Source: Candidatus Sabulitectum silens (GTDB lineage: Bacteria; Fermentibacterota; Fermentibacteria; Fermentibacterales; JCC-6). Taken from it: a DNA stretch of 64,000 bases. Every line of letters starts with the position of its first letter. Position 1 is the stretch's first letter. The position numbers and the translations under genes were made by a program. Positions 1-7,838 of the stretch are shown here, one piece after another. The notes beneath the pieces were generated by a model. That model did no database searches. It was not told the DNA's origin and saw only the letters and a list, made by a program, of their open reading frames with translations. The stretch covers positions 117,186 through 181,185 of the forward strand of contig MJAN01000003.1 in the NCBI GenBank assembly GCA_001875255.1, in the 5' to 3' direction.

Positions 1-280
1 GCCGAGGGGGGCGTGTAGCCTCCATCTCCGGGTAGGGTTGTGTAAAGACCCCGGCAAGGCTGTCGGGGTCGTATGGGAACCAGTACAGTGATACAGAAGC
101 CACCGCGCCGGGGGGGAACTTCCGGGTCGCCTCCCGGGCGGTGAGTACCGGTCTGTGGAAGAAGCTTCCCCCTGAAAAACCCTTGACCACCGCCTTCGCC
201 CCGCAGTAGGCGCAGCTTGCGAAGGCGTCGGGGGAGGTAACGGCTATCTGGGCTCCGCACTGTGTGCATTCCAGTTTCAT
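1..280 (-). CDS. Zinc-ribbon protein, C-terminus beyond window edge
   Basis: The ATG is at 280-278 and the frame stays open to base 1, so only about 93 N-terminal residues are visible. The protein begins MKLECTQCG and has a second pair CAYCG about 17 residues later, i.e. two CxxC knuckles of a treble-clef or zinc-ribbon type. After the ribbon comes a region with 'SLYWFPYD', which suggests a longer domain continuing outside the window. It lies 30 bp downstream of the secreted carboxypeptidase on the same strand and is probably co-transcribed. No signal peptide is seen, so it is likely cytoplasmic. I do not recognise a specific function. Confidence 0.6.
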   Translation of the reverse strand, partial: MKLECTQCGAQIAVTSPDAFASCAYCGAKAVVKGFSGGSFFHRPVLTAREATRKFPPGAVASVSLYWFPYDPDSLAGVFTQPYPEMEATRPPR

Positions 281-310
281 CCGCCGTTACCCCCCCTGGA
301 CGTTTTCAGG

Positions 311-2484
311 TTATCTCGAGGAAACAACCACTCTCCGTGTGGACACCCCCGAGGGGCTTCCAGTCTTATGAAATGTACCCCGGCGGGAACACCGCTGACA
401 TCCCAGACAACATTCCTGAAACCGCTTTCAGGCACAAGGGATGTGAGATCGGCAACGGTCCTTCCCGTAACATCGTAAACACGAAGGCTGATACCGGCCA
501 TGTCCCCCGGGGCGGCTGTCACCGGTATTACAGCAGAGGCAACCGCGGGGTTCGGGGTTACAAGACCCAGCCCGGACACAGAGGGTGCAAGCCCCTGGTT
601 GAAGTCTTCTGTGGAGGAGCCCCCCACCTGGGCCAGCTCAGGCTCCGAGGCCCAGCCCGGGCCGAAGGAATCGTCCACCGCCCAGACCCTGAACCAGTGG
701 TCGCCGTCGGCAATGCCGGTTACCGAGTATTCCGAAGCGGTAATACCGTCGGCGTGTATGGTGTTTGAATCCCATACATCTATCTTGATGTCGTCGATGT
801 AGAGCTTGCACACGGAACCGGAACCGTAGCTCTCCCAGCGGAACATCAGTGTTTCGCCCTGGAATTCGTCGAGCTCGTGTATGTTGTACCGCCAGGTCAT
901 GTCGTTCCTGCCGAATGTCTGCAGGTAGTACCAGTTCGCTCCGCCGTCGGGGCTGTATGAAAAGGCGCCTGATAGCTCTCCGGCGAGATGTTCTGCATGG
1001 ACCAGAAGCTGATCCGTCCGCCGCCGTTCTCGGGAATGGTAACGGTTTCCTGCCATGTCAGGGTGCCTGTGCCGTTGGACAGATAGCACTGGGGAGAACT
1101 GTGGTACTGGGAGGTTGTCATTATCCAGTTAACCCTGTCGAAGGGTCCGCTGTCGCCCTGGTCATCCACCAGGACCTGATAGCCCTGGAGCCTCTGGAGG
1201 GCGTAGGAGGAGGCGTTGGCGGCATCGGTCCAGTCAACGGTGAAAGGCGGTGTTACGGGACCGATGGGATCCACCACCGGCACTCCCGGTTCGTGGGGAT
1301 CGTAGGGGCAGCCCGCAAGGCAGGCTGAAACGAGATAGCTTCTCAGGTTCCGCCTGGAGAGCTTGACCACCTCGGTTGCCGAGGGCCAGAAGCCGGCGAA
1401 TGACGCCCCGGTCTCGTGGTTCCAGCTCATGGCGCCGTACAGGGCATAGGAATGGTCACGGGTGTTACCCGAGGCGTAGTAGAACTGCGCCGAGGGATAG
1501 TGTTCCTCTCCGGTGGCCCACTGAACCATCATCTCACCCTGGGTATTGTACTGAGCCGCATGGGTGGTGGGATCGTCGGTCCATCCCCAGGGGTAGATAA
1601 GGGCGTTGCTGTATGCGTGGGTGGAGTGCATCTGGGCCGGGGGGCACTGCTGCCAGAAGGCGTCGATGTTGGCCGACTCGGGTTCGGAGAGGGGCCCGTT
1701 CCCCTGTAGGTCTCCGAAGTTGGCGAGCCGCTGGAACCGGCGCCGCCCCAGGCCACGGACCAGTTCCTGTTCAGGTCTACGCCGGTGCCTCCTGCGGACC
1801 AGTTCATGTTCTTCCTGTGCATTCCGCCGCCGCCGGGGGACTGGGTTTCATTGTACACCCAGCCGTCGGCGTTGTTCAGGGGAAGGCACCATATCTCACG
1901 GTTCTCAAGGAGCCATGTGGCCTGGTAGCCGCAGTATCCGTTCCGCTGGTAGTTCGAGGTAAGCCACATCATCCAGTAGCGGACGTTCCTCATGGCGGAG
2001 CCTCCCGGGCATGGATCAGGCCGTCGTACCAGGCGTTGGCCATGGAAGGGTCGTCGGAGCCGAATGTGTTGTTCACCGAAAGCTTCACCACCCGCTGGGG
2101 GCGTCCCTGGTATGTGTCCCCGATGGAGGAAACGCTGGCGATGGATGGGTTGGCCGCCACCAGTGAATCGATCCAGGAATTGATCTCGGAGTATGTCAGG
2201 AAACCGCCCATGGAGCGCCCGGTGCCGTTCAGCGCCCTGTAGTAGCCGGCCATGTCGGCGATACGGGTTTCAGCCCCGAGACCGTGCTGGACCAGAAGGG
2301 CCCTCTCGTAGGCTCCGGCCACGAAGTCCGCCGAGCCGTCGGAATAAATCTGTACCACATCGAAGCCCAGTCTTCCAAACAGTTCAGCCTGGGAAGGTGA
2401 CGAGGGGGTAAAATGCATCAGTGAGTGTATCTCTCCAGCAAAACCAACCGAAGCAACCGCGAAGATCAACAGTAGTATTCTCAA
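311..2484 (-). CDS. Secreted M14 zinc carboxypeptidase with C-terminal sorting domain (frameshifted)
   Basis: A secreted metallo-carboxypeptidase that would cleave C-terminal residues from peptides outside the cytoplasm. The start ATG at 2484 follows a GGAGG box, and residues 1-17 form a signal peptide (MRILLLIFAVASVGFAG). About 140 residues of propeptide-like sequence precede the M14 domain. The zinc motif HxxE is in 'LIHAREAP', and 'GVDLNRNW' is the usual M14 N-R substrate-binding motif. 'MHSTHAYSNALIYPWGW' carries the later zinc His region, and an E at 'NHETGASF' fits the catalytic Glu area. After a jelly-roll or fibronectin-like part, the C-terminus has 'VTPNPAVASA...RVYDVTGRTV...GVPAGVHFIRLEA', a T9SS/FlgD-like sorting domain. 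The reading frame changes near 1990, 1700, 980 and 350. With the last corrected, the protein ends at TAA 311-313 after 'STRRVVVSSR'. I interpret the breaks as sequencing indels. Its promoter is at 2524-2552. Confidence 0.85.
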
Positions 2485-2523
2485 TTTCTGCCTCCTGAAA
2501 AGTCAATACGGGGTAATGTATTA

Positions 2524-2552
2524 TTTATACAAGGGGCCGGCCCCGGAAGCAA
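2524..2552 (-). promoter_or_regulatory. Sigma70-like promoter of the M14 carboxypeptidase with palindrome in spacer
   Basis: Read on the minus strand, TTGCTT (2552-2547) is followed by a 17-bp spacer and TATAAA (2529-2524), about 40 bp upstream of the ATG. The spacer contains the perfect 12-bp palindrome GGGGCCGGCCCC (2533-2544). This is a plausible operator position, although a GC palindrome of this length could also be chance. Confidence 0.5.
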
Positions 2553-2560
2553 TTGAGCGA

Positions 2561-2587
2561 AAGGGCCACGAAGGGGCCTTTTTTTTT
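2561..2587 (+). terminator. Weak hairpin plus T9 tract upstream of hutU (attenuator or terminator)
   Basis: AAGG-G-CC (2561-2567) can pair with GGCCTT (2575-2580) with one bulged G and a 7-nt loop, and is followed by nine T (2579-2587). It is oriented towards hutU, whose start is 45 bp further on, and no plus-strand gene lies upstream in the window. It could be a leader attenuator for hutU. The stem is short. Confidence 0.35.
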
Positions 2588-2631
2588 GTATCTTTGGTTA
2601 TCGAAAATCAATCTAGGAACCGGAGGAACAA

Positions 2632-4578
2632 GTGAAAACCTTCAAGGAACAGATAAGACAGGGCATACCCTCTGAGATCCCCCTATGCCCCCCCTGTGGA
2701 GAATGTGAACAGGGCCCCGGCAAGACCGGACATACTCACCGAAAAAGAGAAAAAGCTCGCCCTGAAGAACGCCCTCAGGTACTTCCCTAAGGAGTGGCAC
2801 GAAACCCTGGCCCCGGAGTTCGCACAGGAGCTCAGGGAAACCGGCAGGATCTACATGTACAGGTTCAGACCCTCCTATGAGATGCGGGCCAGGGCCATCG
2901 AGGAATACCCCGCTGAAACCCCCAGGCAGCGGCGATAATGCTCATGATACAGAACAACCTGGACAGGGCGGTGGCCCAGCACCCGGAAGAGCTGATCACC
3001 TACGGCGGCAACGGAACGGTATTTCAGAACTGGGCCCAGTACCTTCTCACAATGAAATATCTCTCGGAAATGACCGAAGAGCAGACCCTGGTTCTATATT
3101 CCGGACACCCCCTGGGCCTCTTCCCCTCCCACCCCGACGCCCCCAGGGCAGTGGTCACCAACGGAATGGTCATACCCAACTACTCAAGCCAGGACGACTA
3201 CACGAAAATGGCCGCCCTGGGAGTAACCAGCTACGGCCAGATGACCGCGGGCAGCTTCATGTACATAGGCCCCCAGGGCATCGTCCACGGCACCACCATT
3301 ACCCTTCTCAACGCCGGAAGGAAGTACCTGCAAACCGGTGAGAGCGGCCTCGCGGGAAAGGTCTTCGTAACAAGCGGCCTGGGGGGAATGAGCGGAGCCC
3401 AGGCAAAGGCCGCGGTGATCGCCGGAGCCATAGGCGTGGTTGCCGAGATAAACCCCATGGCCCTCAACACAAGATACGAGCAGGGCTGGCTCCAGGAGGT
3501 GGAGGAAGACCTCGACAAGGTCATTGCAAGGATAAAAAGGGCAAAGAAGGAGGGGAAACCCCTCTCCCTGGGCTACCTGGGCAATATAGTGGACCTCTGG
3601 GAGAAACTCGTCCAGGAGCATGTCACCATCGAACTGGGCAGCGACCAGACCAGCCTCCACAACCCCTGGATGGGTGGCTATTACCCGGCGGGGCTCACCC
3701 TCGAGGAAAGCAACCGGATGATGGTCGACCAGCCGGAGGAGTTCAAGGAACGGGTAAAGGAATCCCTCCGAAGGCAGGTACGGGCGATCAACACCATGTG
3801 CCACAGGGGAATGCACTTCTGGGACTACGGCAACGCCTTCCTCCTCGAGGCCTCAAGGGCCGGGGCCGAGGGCATTCTGAAGGCAGATGGCACCTTCTCC
3901 TACCCCTCCTATGTGGAGGACATAATGGGTCCGGTGTGCTTCGACTACGGCTTCGGCCCCTTCAGATGGGTCTGCACCTCCGGCAACCCCGACGACCTGA
4001 AAAAGACCGACAGGATAGCCGCCTTCGTGCTTGAAAAGATGGCCGAAGAAGCCCCGGAGGATAACAGGCAGCAGCTGCTGGACAACCTCCTCTGGATACG
4101 CCAGGCCGAGGAGAACAGAATGGTGGTCGGTTCCCAGGCAAGAATACTCTACACCGACTGGGCGGGGCGGATAGCCCTGGCCACAGAATTCAACAGAGCG
4201 GTATCCGACGGCAGGATATCCGCCCCCATAGTCCTGGGCAGGGACCACCACGATGTCTCAGGCACCGACAGCCCCTACAGGGAAACCGCCAACATAGGCG
4301 ACGGCTCAATGTTCACCGCGGACATGGCCATTCAGAACGTCATAGGTGACTCCTTCAGGGGAGCAACCTGGGTGAGCATCCACAACGGCGGAGGCGTGGG
4401 CTGGGGCGAAGTGATCAACGGAGGCTTCGGCATGCTCCTCGACGGCTCGAAGGAAGCGGAAAAAAGGGCGAAGTCCATGCTCAGCTGGGATGTGGGTAAC
4501 GGCCTTGCCCGAAGAAGCTGGGCAAGGAACAACGGCGCCATCTGGGCCATTAAGCAGGCGATGCAGGCGGAGCCCTGA
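2632..4578 (+). CDS. hutU: Urocanate hydratase (frameshifted by homopolymer errors)
   Basis: Converts urocanate to 4-imidazolone-5-propionate in histidine degradation, using tightly bound NAD+. The GTG at 2632 follows CCGGAGGAACAA. The N-terminus reads MKTFKEQIRQGIPSEIP and continues with 'RYFPKEWHETLAPEF' and 'GRIYMYRFRP'. The large core has 'MIQNNLDRAVAQHPEEL', 'TYGGNG', the NAD-binding 'VTSGLGGMSGAQ', 'GYYPAGL' and 'NGGGVGWGE', all typical of the family. About 648 residues in total match the long form of the enzyme. The frame breaks at a C7 run (2688-2694) and a C5 run (2919-2923). Adding one C at the latter restores the expected family sequence '..QAAAIMLMIQNN'. No other hut gene is visible. 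A 17-codon frame (MKVTIPEIADEEVLNQF) overlaps the stop codon and ends just before the terminator; its meaning is unclear. Confidence 0.95.
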
Positions 4579-4644
4579 TGAAGGTCACCATCCCGGAAAT
4601 AGCCGACGAAGAGGTTCTGAACCAGTTCTGAACGAAGGCACACA

Positions 4645-4671
4645 CCCCCGGTGTTCATTTAACGCCGGGGG
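4645..4671. terminator. Strong hairpin between convergent hutU and nuclease-like gene
   Basis: CCCCCGGTGTT (4645-4655) and AACGCCGGGGG (4661-4671) form an 11-bp stem with one G-T pair and a 5-nt loop. It sits 66 bp after hutU's stop and 10 bp before the end of the opposing gene. No long T tract follows on the plus strand. It probably serves both genes. Confidence 0.75.
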
Positions 4672-4680
4672 ATCGTCTCT

Positions 4681-6231
4681 TTAAAAGAGGCACCCCAGTG
4701 ATTCCCTCCTGAATCTTCCCGGTCTTGCCAGCATACCCAGGGGAAATGGTTCGTCCTTGTGTTTGTTTGAGTCACAGCTCCACTCGAGCGCAAGCTCCTT
4801 GAGCTCAGAAGCTGTTATCAGCACAATATTCCTCCCGATATTCTCAGCGGCATATCTGACCGCAATTGATTCAGAAACATCGGTAAACAAGGGCGCTATC
4901 ACGAGAAAAATCGGTACATGCTTGTTTGAGTTCTGCATATATCCGTGGAATTGAGTCAGGTGAGAGTTCAGATCAACCTCATGTGGGCTTTCTTTGCTCT
5001 TGTTGTCCCACATGATGTACATATCCTTGAAGCTGAGAAGCCCGTCGGGCTTGTTCGAACCAGGTTGATTCAAAGGAGTGTGATTCATGTGCTTTTCAAA
5101 GAGGTATTCTGTGGCCTTTTCAAATTTAGCTTCTATCTCAAGATCCTTATCGATTACCCCTTCAGCCCTAAGTGAATTCCTGTCCCTGCACGCAAGAGAC
5201 TCAAAGACATCAAACCAGATTCGGCGTTCATCTTCCTCTTCATCGGGATTCCTGATCTGCATTGAGTTGTAGTACTCGATGATCCTTGAAATGCGCTGCT
5301 CCTTGGTGCCGCTCACTGGAAGATCTATGTTGTCGCACCAGTCATGGAGGTCATCATTGTTGAAGTAGTTCATGCAGACTGTCGGCCTGATCCTTTCAAT
5401 GATTTTCTCAACGAGGAAGTCATTGAGTTCGTGGCTTCGAGAGGGAATTTTGCTAGCCTTGAGAATGTCCCGGAGAACTTGCTTCTTCCTGAACAGCTTA
5501 TAGCCAAGCAGAATTCGATAACCGTCGGTTCTCATATCAATTTGGAATATCTCCTGCATTACATCAGCGATCTCATCCGGTATAATATCATAATATACTC
5601 CGTTTTCATTCTTAATTTGAAATAGCAGGCCCCTCCTTTGTAATTCCTTCCTTACATCTCTTATTTCTGATCTTGTATGGAGTTCATTATTCGGCTTTGG
5701 ATACTTCCCCAGCTTTGCTTCGAGTATCTTGTGCTGATTGTGCGTTACTCCCAGTCTGTTACGCAGCTTCCTGAGCAGATTTGCTTCATCAGGAGATTTT
5801 GTATTCCTATGATCCCAGGCCACTCCCAGAACAAAATTGTACAACTCAAGATTCTCAAAGAGTTCAGTCTGCTTCCCACCTGCAATATCAGAAAGCTCAA
5901 CTTCGTTCGACTTATCAACAATTGACTGTTCCTGGGCAATTATCCTCTCTTCCAGATCATCTACCGCAAGACCATATCCAATCTCTTCAAGGAGTATTTC
6001 CCTCAGAATGATCTTTGAAAGGACTCTGACAGAGATGTCACTTACCGTGTAGAACACTTCCTCGATCTTCTTATTCACTGATTCAATATGAGTGTACTGT
6101 GGTTTTACCGCTATTACCGCTGTTCTGAGCTCGTCTTCCTTCAGGTTTCTGTGATCAACAACGTAAGCACTGGCGATACGCTTGAGGGTAGAAATGGGGT
6201 GGATGTCATTCACTATTTCGTCAAATTTCAC
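4681..6231 (-). CDS. SAP-like and PD-(D/E)XK nuclease-like protein, possible defence gene
   Basis: A 516-residue protein if it starts at the GTG at 6231, which is preceded by AATTGGAGG with a 6-nt spacer (an upstream in-frame ATG at 6249 has no ribosome site). The N-terminal half is mostly charged and helical with no family I recognise. A middle segment resembles winged helices ('RSEIRDVRKELQRRGLLF'). Around residue 330, 'LHDWCDNIDLPVSGTKEQR' resembles a SAP DNA-binding motif. The C-terminal 130 residues look like a PD-(D/E)XK nuclease core: 'KPDGLLSF' then 'MYIMWDNKSKE' give a PD...DxK pattern, followed by a helix 'LTQFHGYM' and a hydrophobic strand 'HVPIFLVIAP'. No signal peptide. Base composition is clearly more AT-rich than the neighbours and there is no frameshift. 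No methyltransferase partner is adjacent. A restriction- or repair-type nuclease is an inference from motifs only. Confidence 0.65.
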   Translation of the reverse strand: MKFDEIVNDIHPISTLKRIASAYVVDHRNLKEDELRTAVIAVKPQYTHIESVNKKIEEVFYTVSDISVRVLSKIILREILLEEIGYGLAVDDLEERIIAQEQSIVDKSNEVELSDIAGGKQTELFENLELYNFVLGVAWDHRNTKSPDEANLLRKLRNRLGVTHNQHKILEAKLGKYPKPNNELHTRSEIRDVRKELQRRGLLFQIKNENGVYYDIIPDEIADVMQEIFQIDMRTDGYRILLGYKLFRKKQVLRDILKASKIPSRSHELNDFLVEKIIERIRPTVCMNYFNNDDLHDWCDNIDLPVSGTKEQRISRIIEYYNSMQIRNPDEEEDERRIWFDVFESLACRDRNSLRAEGVIDKDLEIEAKFEKATEYLFEKHMNHTPLNQPGSNKPDGLLSFKDMYIMWDNKSKESPHEVDLNSHLTQFHGYMQNSNKHVPIFLVIAPLFTDVSESIAVRYAAENIGRNIVLITASELKELALEWSCDSNKHKDEPFPLGMLARPGRFRRESLGCLF

Positions 6232-6285
6232 CGGCAACCTCCAATTCATATGTACACAATGATACTGATGAATAGTCAGGTAGTT

Positions 6286-6315
6286 ATAATGAAAGCGGGA
6301 GCAGTTATTGTAAAG
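6286..6315 (-). promoter_or_regulatory. Possible promoter of the nuclease-like gene
   Basis: On the minus strand, TTTACA (6315-6310) and CATTAT (6291-6286) are separated by 18 bp, about 55 bp upstream of the GTG start. Several weak alternatives exist in this AT-rich stretch. Confidence 0.25.
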
Positions 6316-6491
6316 AGGAAAGCAATTACCAATCGACAGTATGTTGAAACAGAGAAAAAATGAAGACATCCGGTAATGAGTCTTCCCCGCTAGTGATGGC
6401 TCAGCCGGTAAATCCAGATGTTTCCTTCATAGAGGTGGGAAGAACTTGTGAGGCAACAACATTACCAGCGGCTTTCTGTAACAAAGGAAAG

Positions 6492-6998
6492 TCACTGGAT
6501 CATCAGGCTCAGCCCGAAATTGACATAGGGCTCCGGCTCAAACCCCTGCTGGTACTCATCCCCAGCGTTCTCAAGCATCACCCCGGCGCCGATACCGGGT
6601 TCCAGGTCCAGCCCAGCCCCGCTTTCTACAAGACTGCATTTCCATCCGAACTTGAAGCCCGTGAAAAAGGATTCAATCACATTCCCATCTGACCAGTTCA
6701 GAGCAGCTCCGCCAATACCTGAAATGAAAGAGCCTGAAGAACCCTCTAACTTGTACCTTCTCAGTTCCGCATTGACCCCGCAGCCCCAGCTGGTGGATTC
6801 GAAATAGTCACCGGAACAGAGCAATGGTCCTCCGGAGAAGAGAAGGGAGTAATGGGGATGCCCGTCAAGCTCATTCTCATAGAAATAGGAAAGTGCCAGG
6901 GTCTCATTAACGGAAACATCGAAAACAGAAGACCCTTCAGGGACCAGGGAGTCGGTAACGGCGAAACCACAGGAAACAAGGAAAGCAAGCAATGGCAA
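6492..6998 (-). CDS. Small exported envelope protein of unknown function
   Basis: About 168 residues. The hydrophobic N-terminus (PLLAFLVSCGFAV) resembles a signal peptide, and 'LVSC' could be a lipobox. The rest alternates short beta strands with Gly, Ser and Tyr and ends in '..YVNFGLSLMIQ', as in small outer-membrane beta-barrels. The start is uncertain: a TTG at 6998 lies behind GGAGG, but the n-region lacks positive charge. In the same frame 'RLVLPLLAFL' continues upstream without a start codon, so a small sequence error at the 5' end is possible. It lies in the low-GC island, 260 bp upstream of the nuclease-like gene. No homologous family recognised. Confidence 0.5.
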   Translation of the reverse strand: MPLLAFLVSCGFAVTDSLVPEGSSVFDVSVNETLALSYFYENELDGHPHYSLLFSGGPLLCSGDYFESTSWGCGVNAELRRYKLEGSSGSFISGIGGAALNWSDGNVIESFFTGFKFGWKCSLVESGAGLDLEPGIGAGVMLENAGDEYQQGFEPEPYVNFGLSLMIQ

Positions 6999-7111
6999 GA
7001 CAAGCCTCCATTCATAAAACCGTGATAGATATATTATTCTCCCGCATGACCGTTTGTTCCTGATCCCGGGACAGGCTTTCAGACCATCGCAGATGGATCA
7101 TCCCCGGGAAG

Positions 7112-7264
7112 CTACCGGAGTATGGTCATCCTGGTCCTGCAGAAAAAATCAGGGCCGGGTGACAGCAGGTACATACCTTCATCAAGACCGGACAGTTCCA
7201 AAGAAGCATTCCCGCCGCTGGCATAGCATTGATAAGTGATAATGATATAAGTCACCGGCTCCGT
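7112..7264 (-). pseudogene. Remnant of a C-terminal sorting domain
   Basis: A frame ending at 7112 reads 'NASLELSGLDEGMYLL' and then 'RTRMTILR' before its stop codon. This matches the last strands of the type IX-like sorting domains seen on other secreted proteins in this window ('GVPAGVYFLRL...TRRVVV'). No cargo domain is attached: the frame enters the 3' end of the lipoprotein gene at 7311. I read it as the 3' scrap of a lost or rearranged secreted-protein gene. The exact 5' limit is arbitrary. Confidence 0.35.
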
Positions 7265-7310
7265 CAGCAGCCAGGGGTCAAAACATGGCCGGCACCAGGA
7301 AGTGGATACT

Positions 7311-7649
7311 TCATAACACCGAACCATGGTAGCGGTTACTGAACACAGTTCCCAGCACTATGATAGCAGCGGGAATGCTGACTAACATCAGTGAGACTGT
7401 CCCCACCATGGCAGTTCTATCAGGGATCTCCAGCGCGCTGATATCCTCCTCGGGCAGGGAAATCGTTTTACCGCCGCTGTCCACACCGGTAATGGTGCCT
7501 TCACTGCGGATACCGCCCTGTGTTACCGCCCTGAATACCGTTTCACTTTCCCTGACATCCACCTCATCAGGTTTAACCCAGTGGCGGTATGTGCACGAGG
7601 AAGAAAGAAAAACGAACAATGTCATTGCTTTAAGCAGGGAGCGGTTCAT
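7311..7649 (-). CDS. Small predicted lipoprotein
   Basis: 112 residues with a good ribosome site (AAGGAGAA) upstream of ATG 7649. The N-terminus MNRSLLKAMTLFVFLSSSC is a lipoprotein signal with Cys at position 19. The body 'VFRAVTQGGIRSEGTITGVDSGGKTISLPEEDISALEI' resembles a small SH3- or OB-like beta domain. A C-terminal hydrophobic helix (GTVSLMLVSIPAAIIVLGTV) follows. Probably anchored in the envelope. No specific family recognised. It lies in the low-GC island, and its upstream side carries repeat copy A at 7804. Confidence 0.65.
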   Translation of the reverse strand: MNRSLLKAMTLFVFLSSSCTYRHWVKPDEVDVRESETVFRAVTQGGIRSEGTITGVDSGGKTISLPEEDISALEIPDRTAMVGTVSLMLVSIPAAIIVLGTVFSNRYHGSVL

Positions 7650-7803
7650 AGGAACCAGTTCTCCTTAATTTCAAGTTCAGAGCCCTTCGCCGCTCTGTTT
7701 CAGACAATCAATGGTTTTCATAACTGAAACATTACCTGAAAGAGTCATATCGGCAATAGGCCCCGGCGACATTTTCCTTTATCGGACTGAGTGGATCATC
7801 ACA

Positions 7804-7830
7804 GGAACCCGTAGTGGACGCTTTTCGAAC
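7804..7830 (+). repeat. Boundary repeat, copy A (27 bp)
   Basis: GGAACCCGTAGTGGA followed by CGCTTTTCGAAC. It is a diverged copy of the 28-bp repeat found at 9672, 10252 and 10897, with one C missing and A for C at position 3. It begins 9 bp beyond the stop codon of the FG-GAP gene at 7839. Its 3' half is nearly identical to copy D. Confidence 0.75.
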
Positions 7831-7838
7831 TGATATGG

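Noticed and set aside
4578-4631. A 17-codon frame (MKVTIPEIADEEVLNQF) overlapping the hutU stop
   Set aside because: Too short to support as a gene. It could be the start of a lost downstream gene, since a terminator follows within 15 bp.
7697-7730. Inverted repeat GTTTCAG ... CTGAAAC upstream of the lipoprotein gene
   Set aside because: Seven-bp arms with a 20-nt spacer in AT-rich DNA, not followed by a T tract; too weak to call as an operator or terminator.
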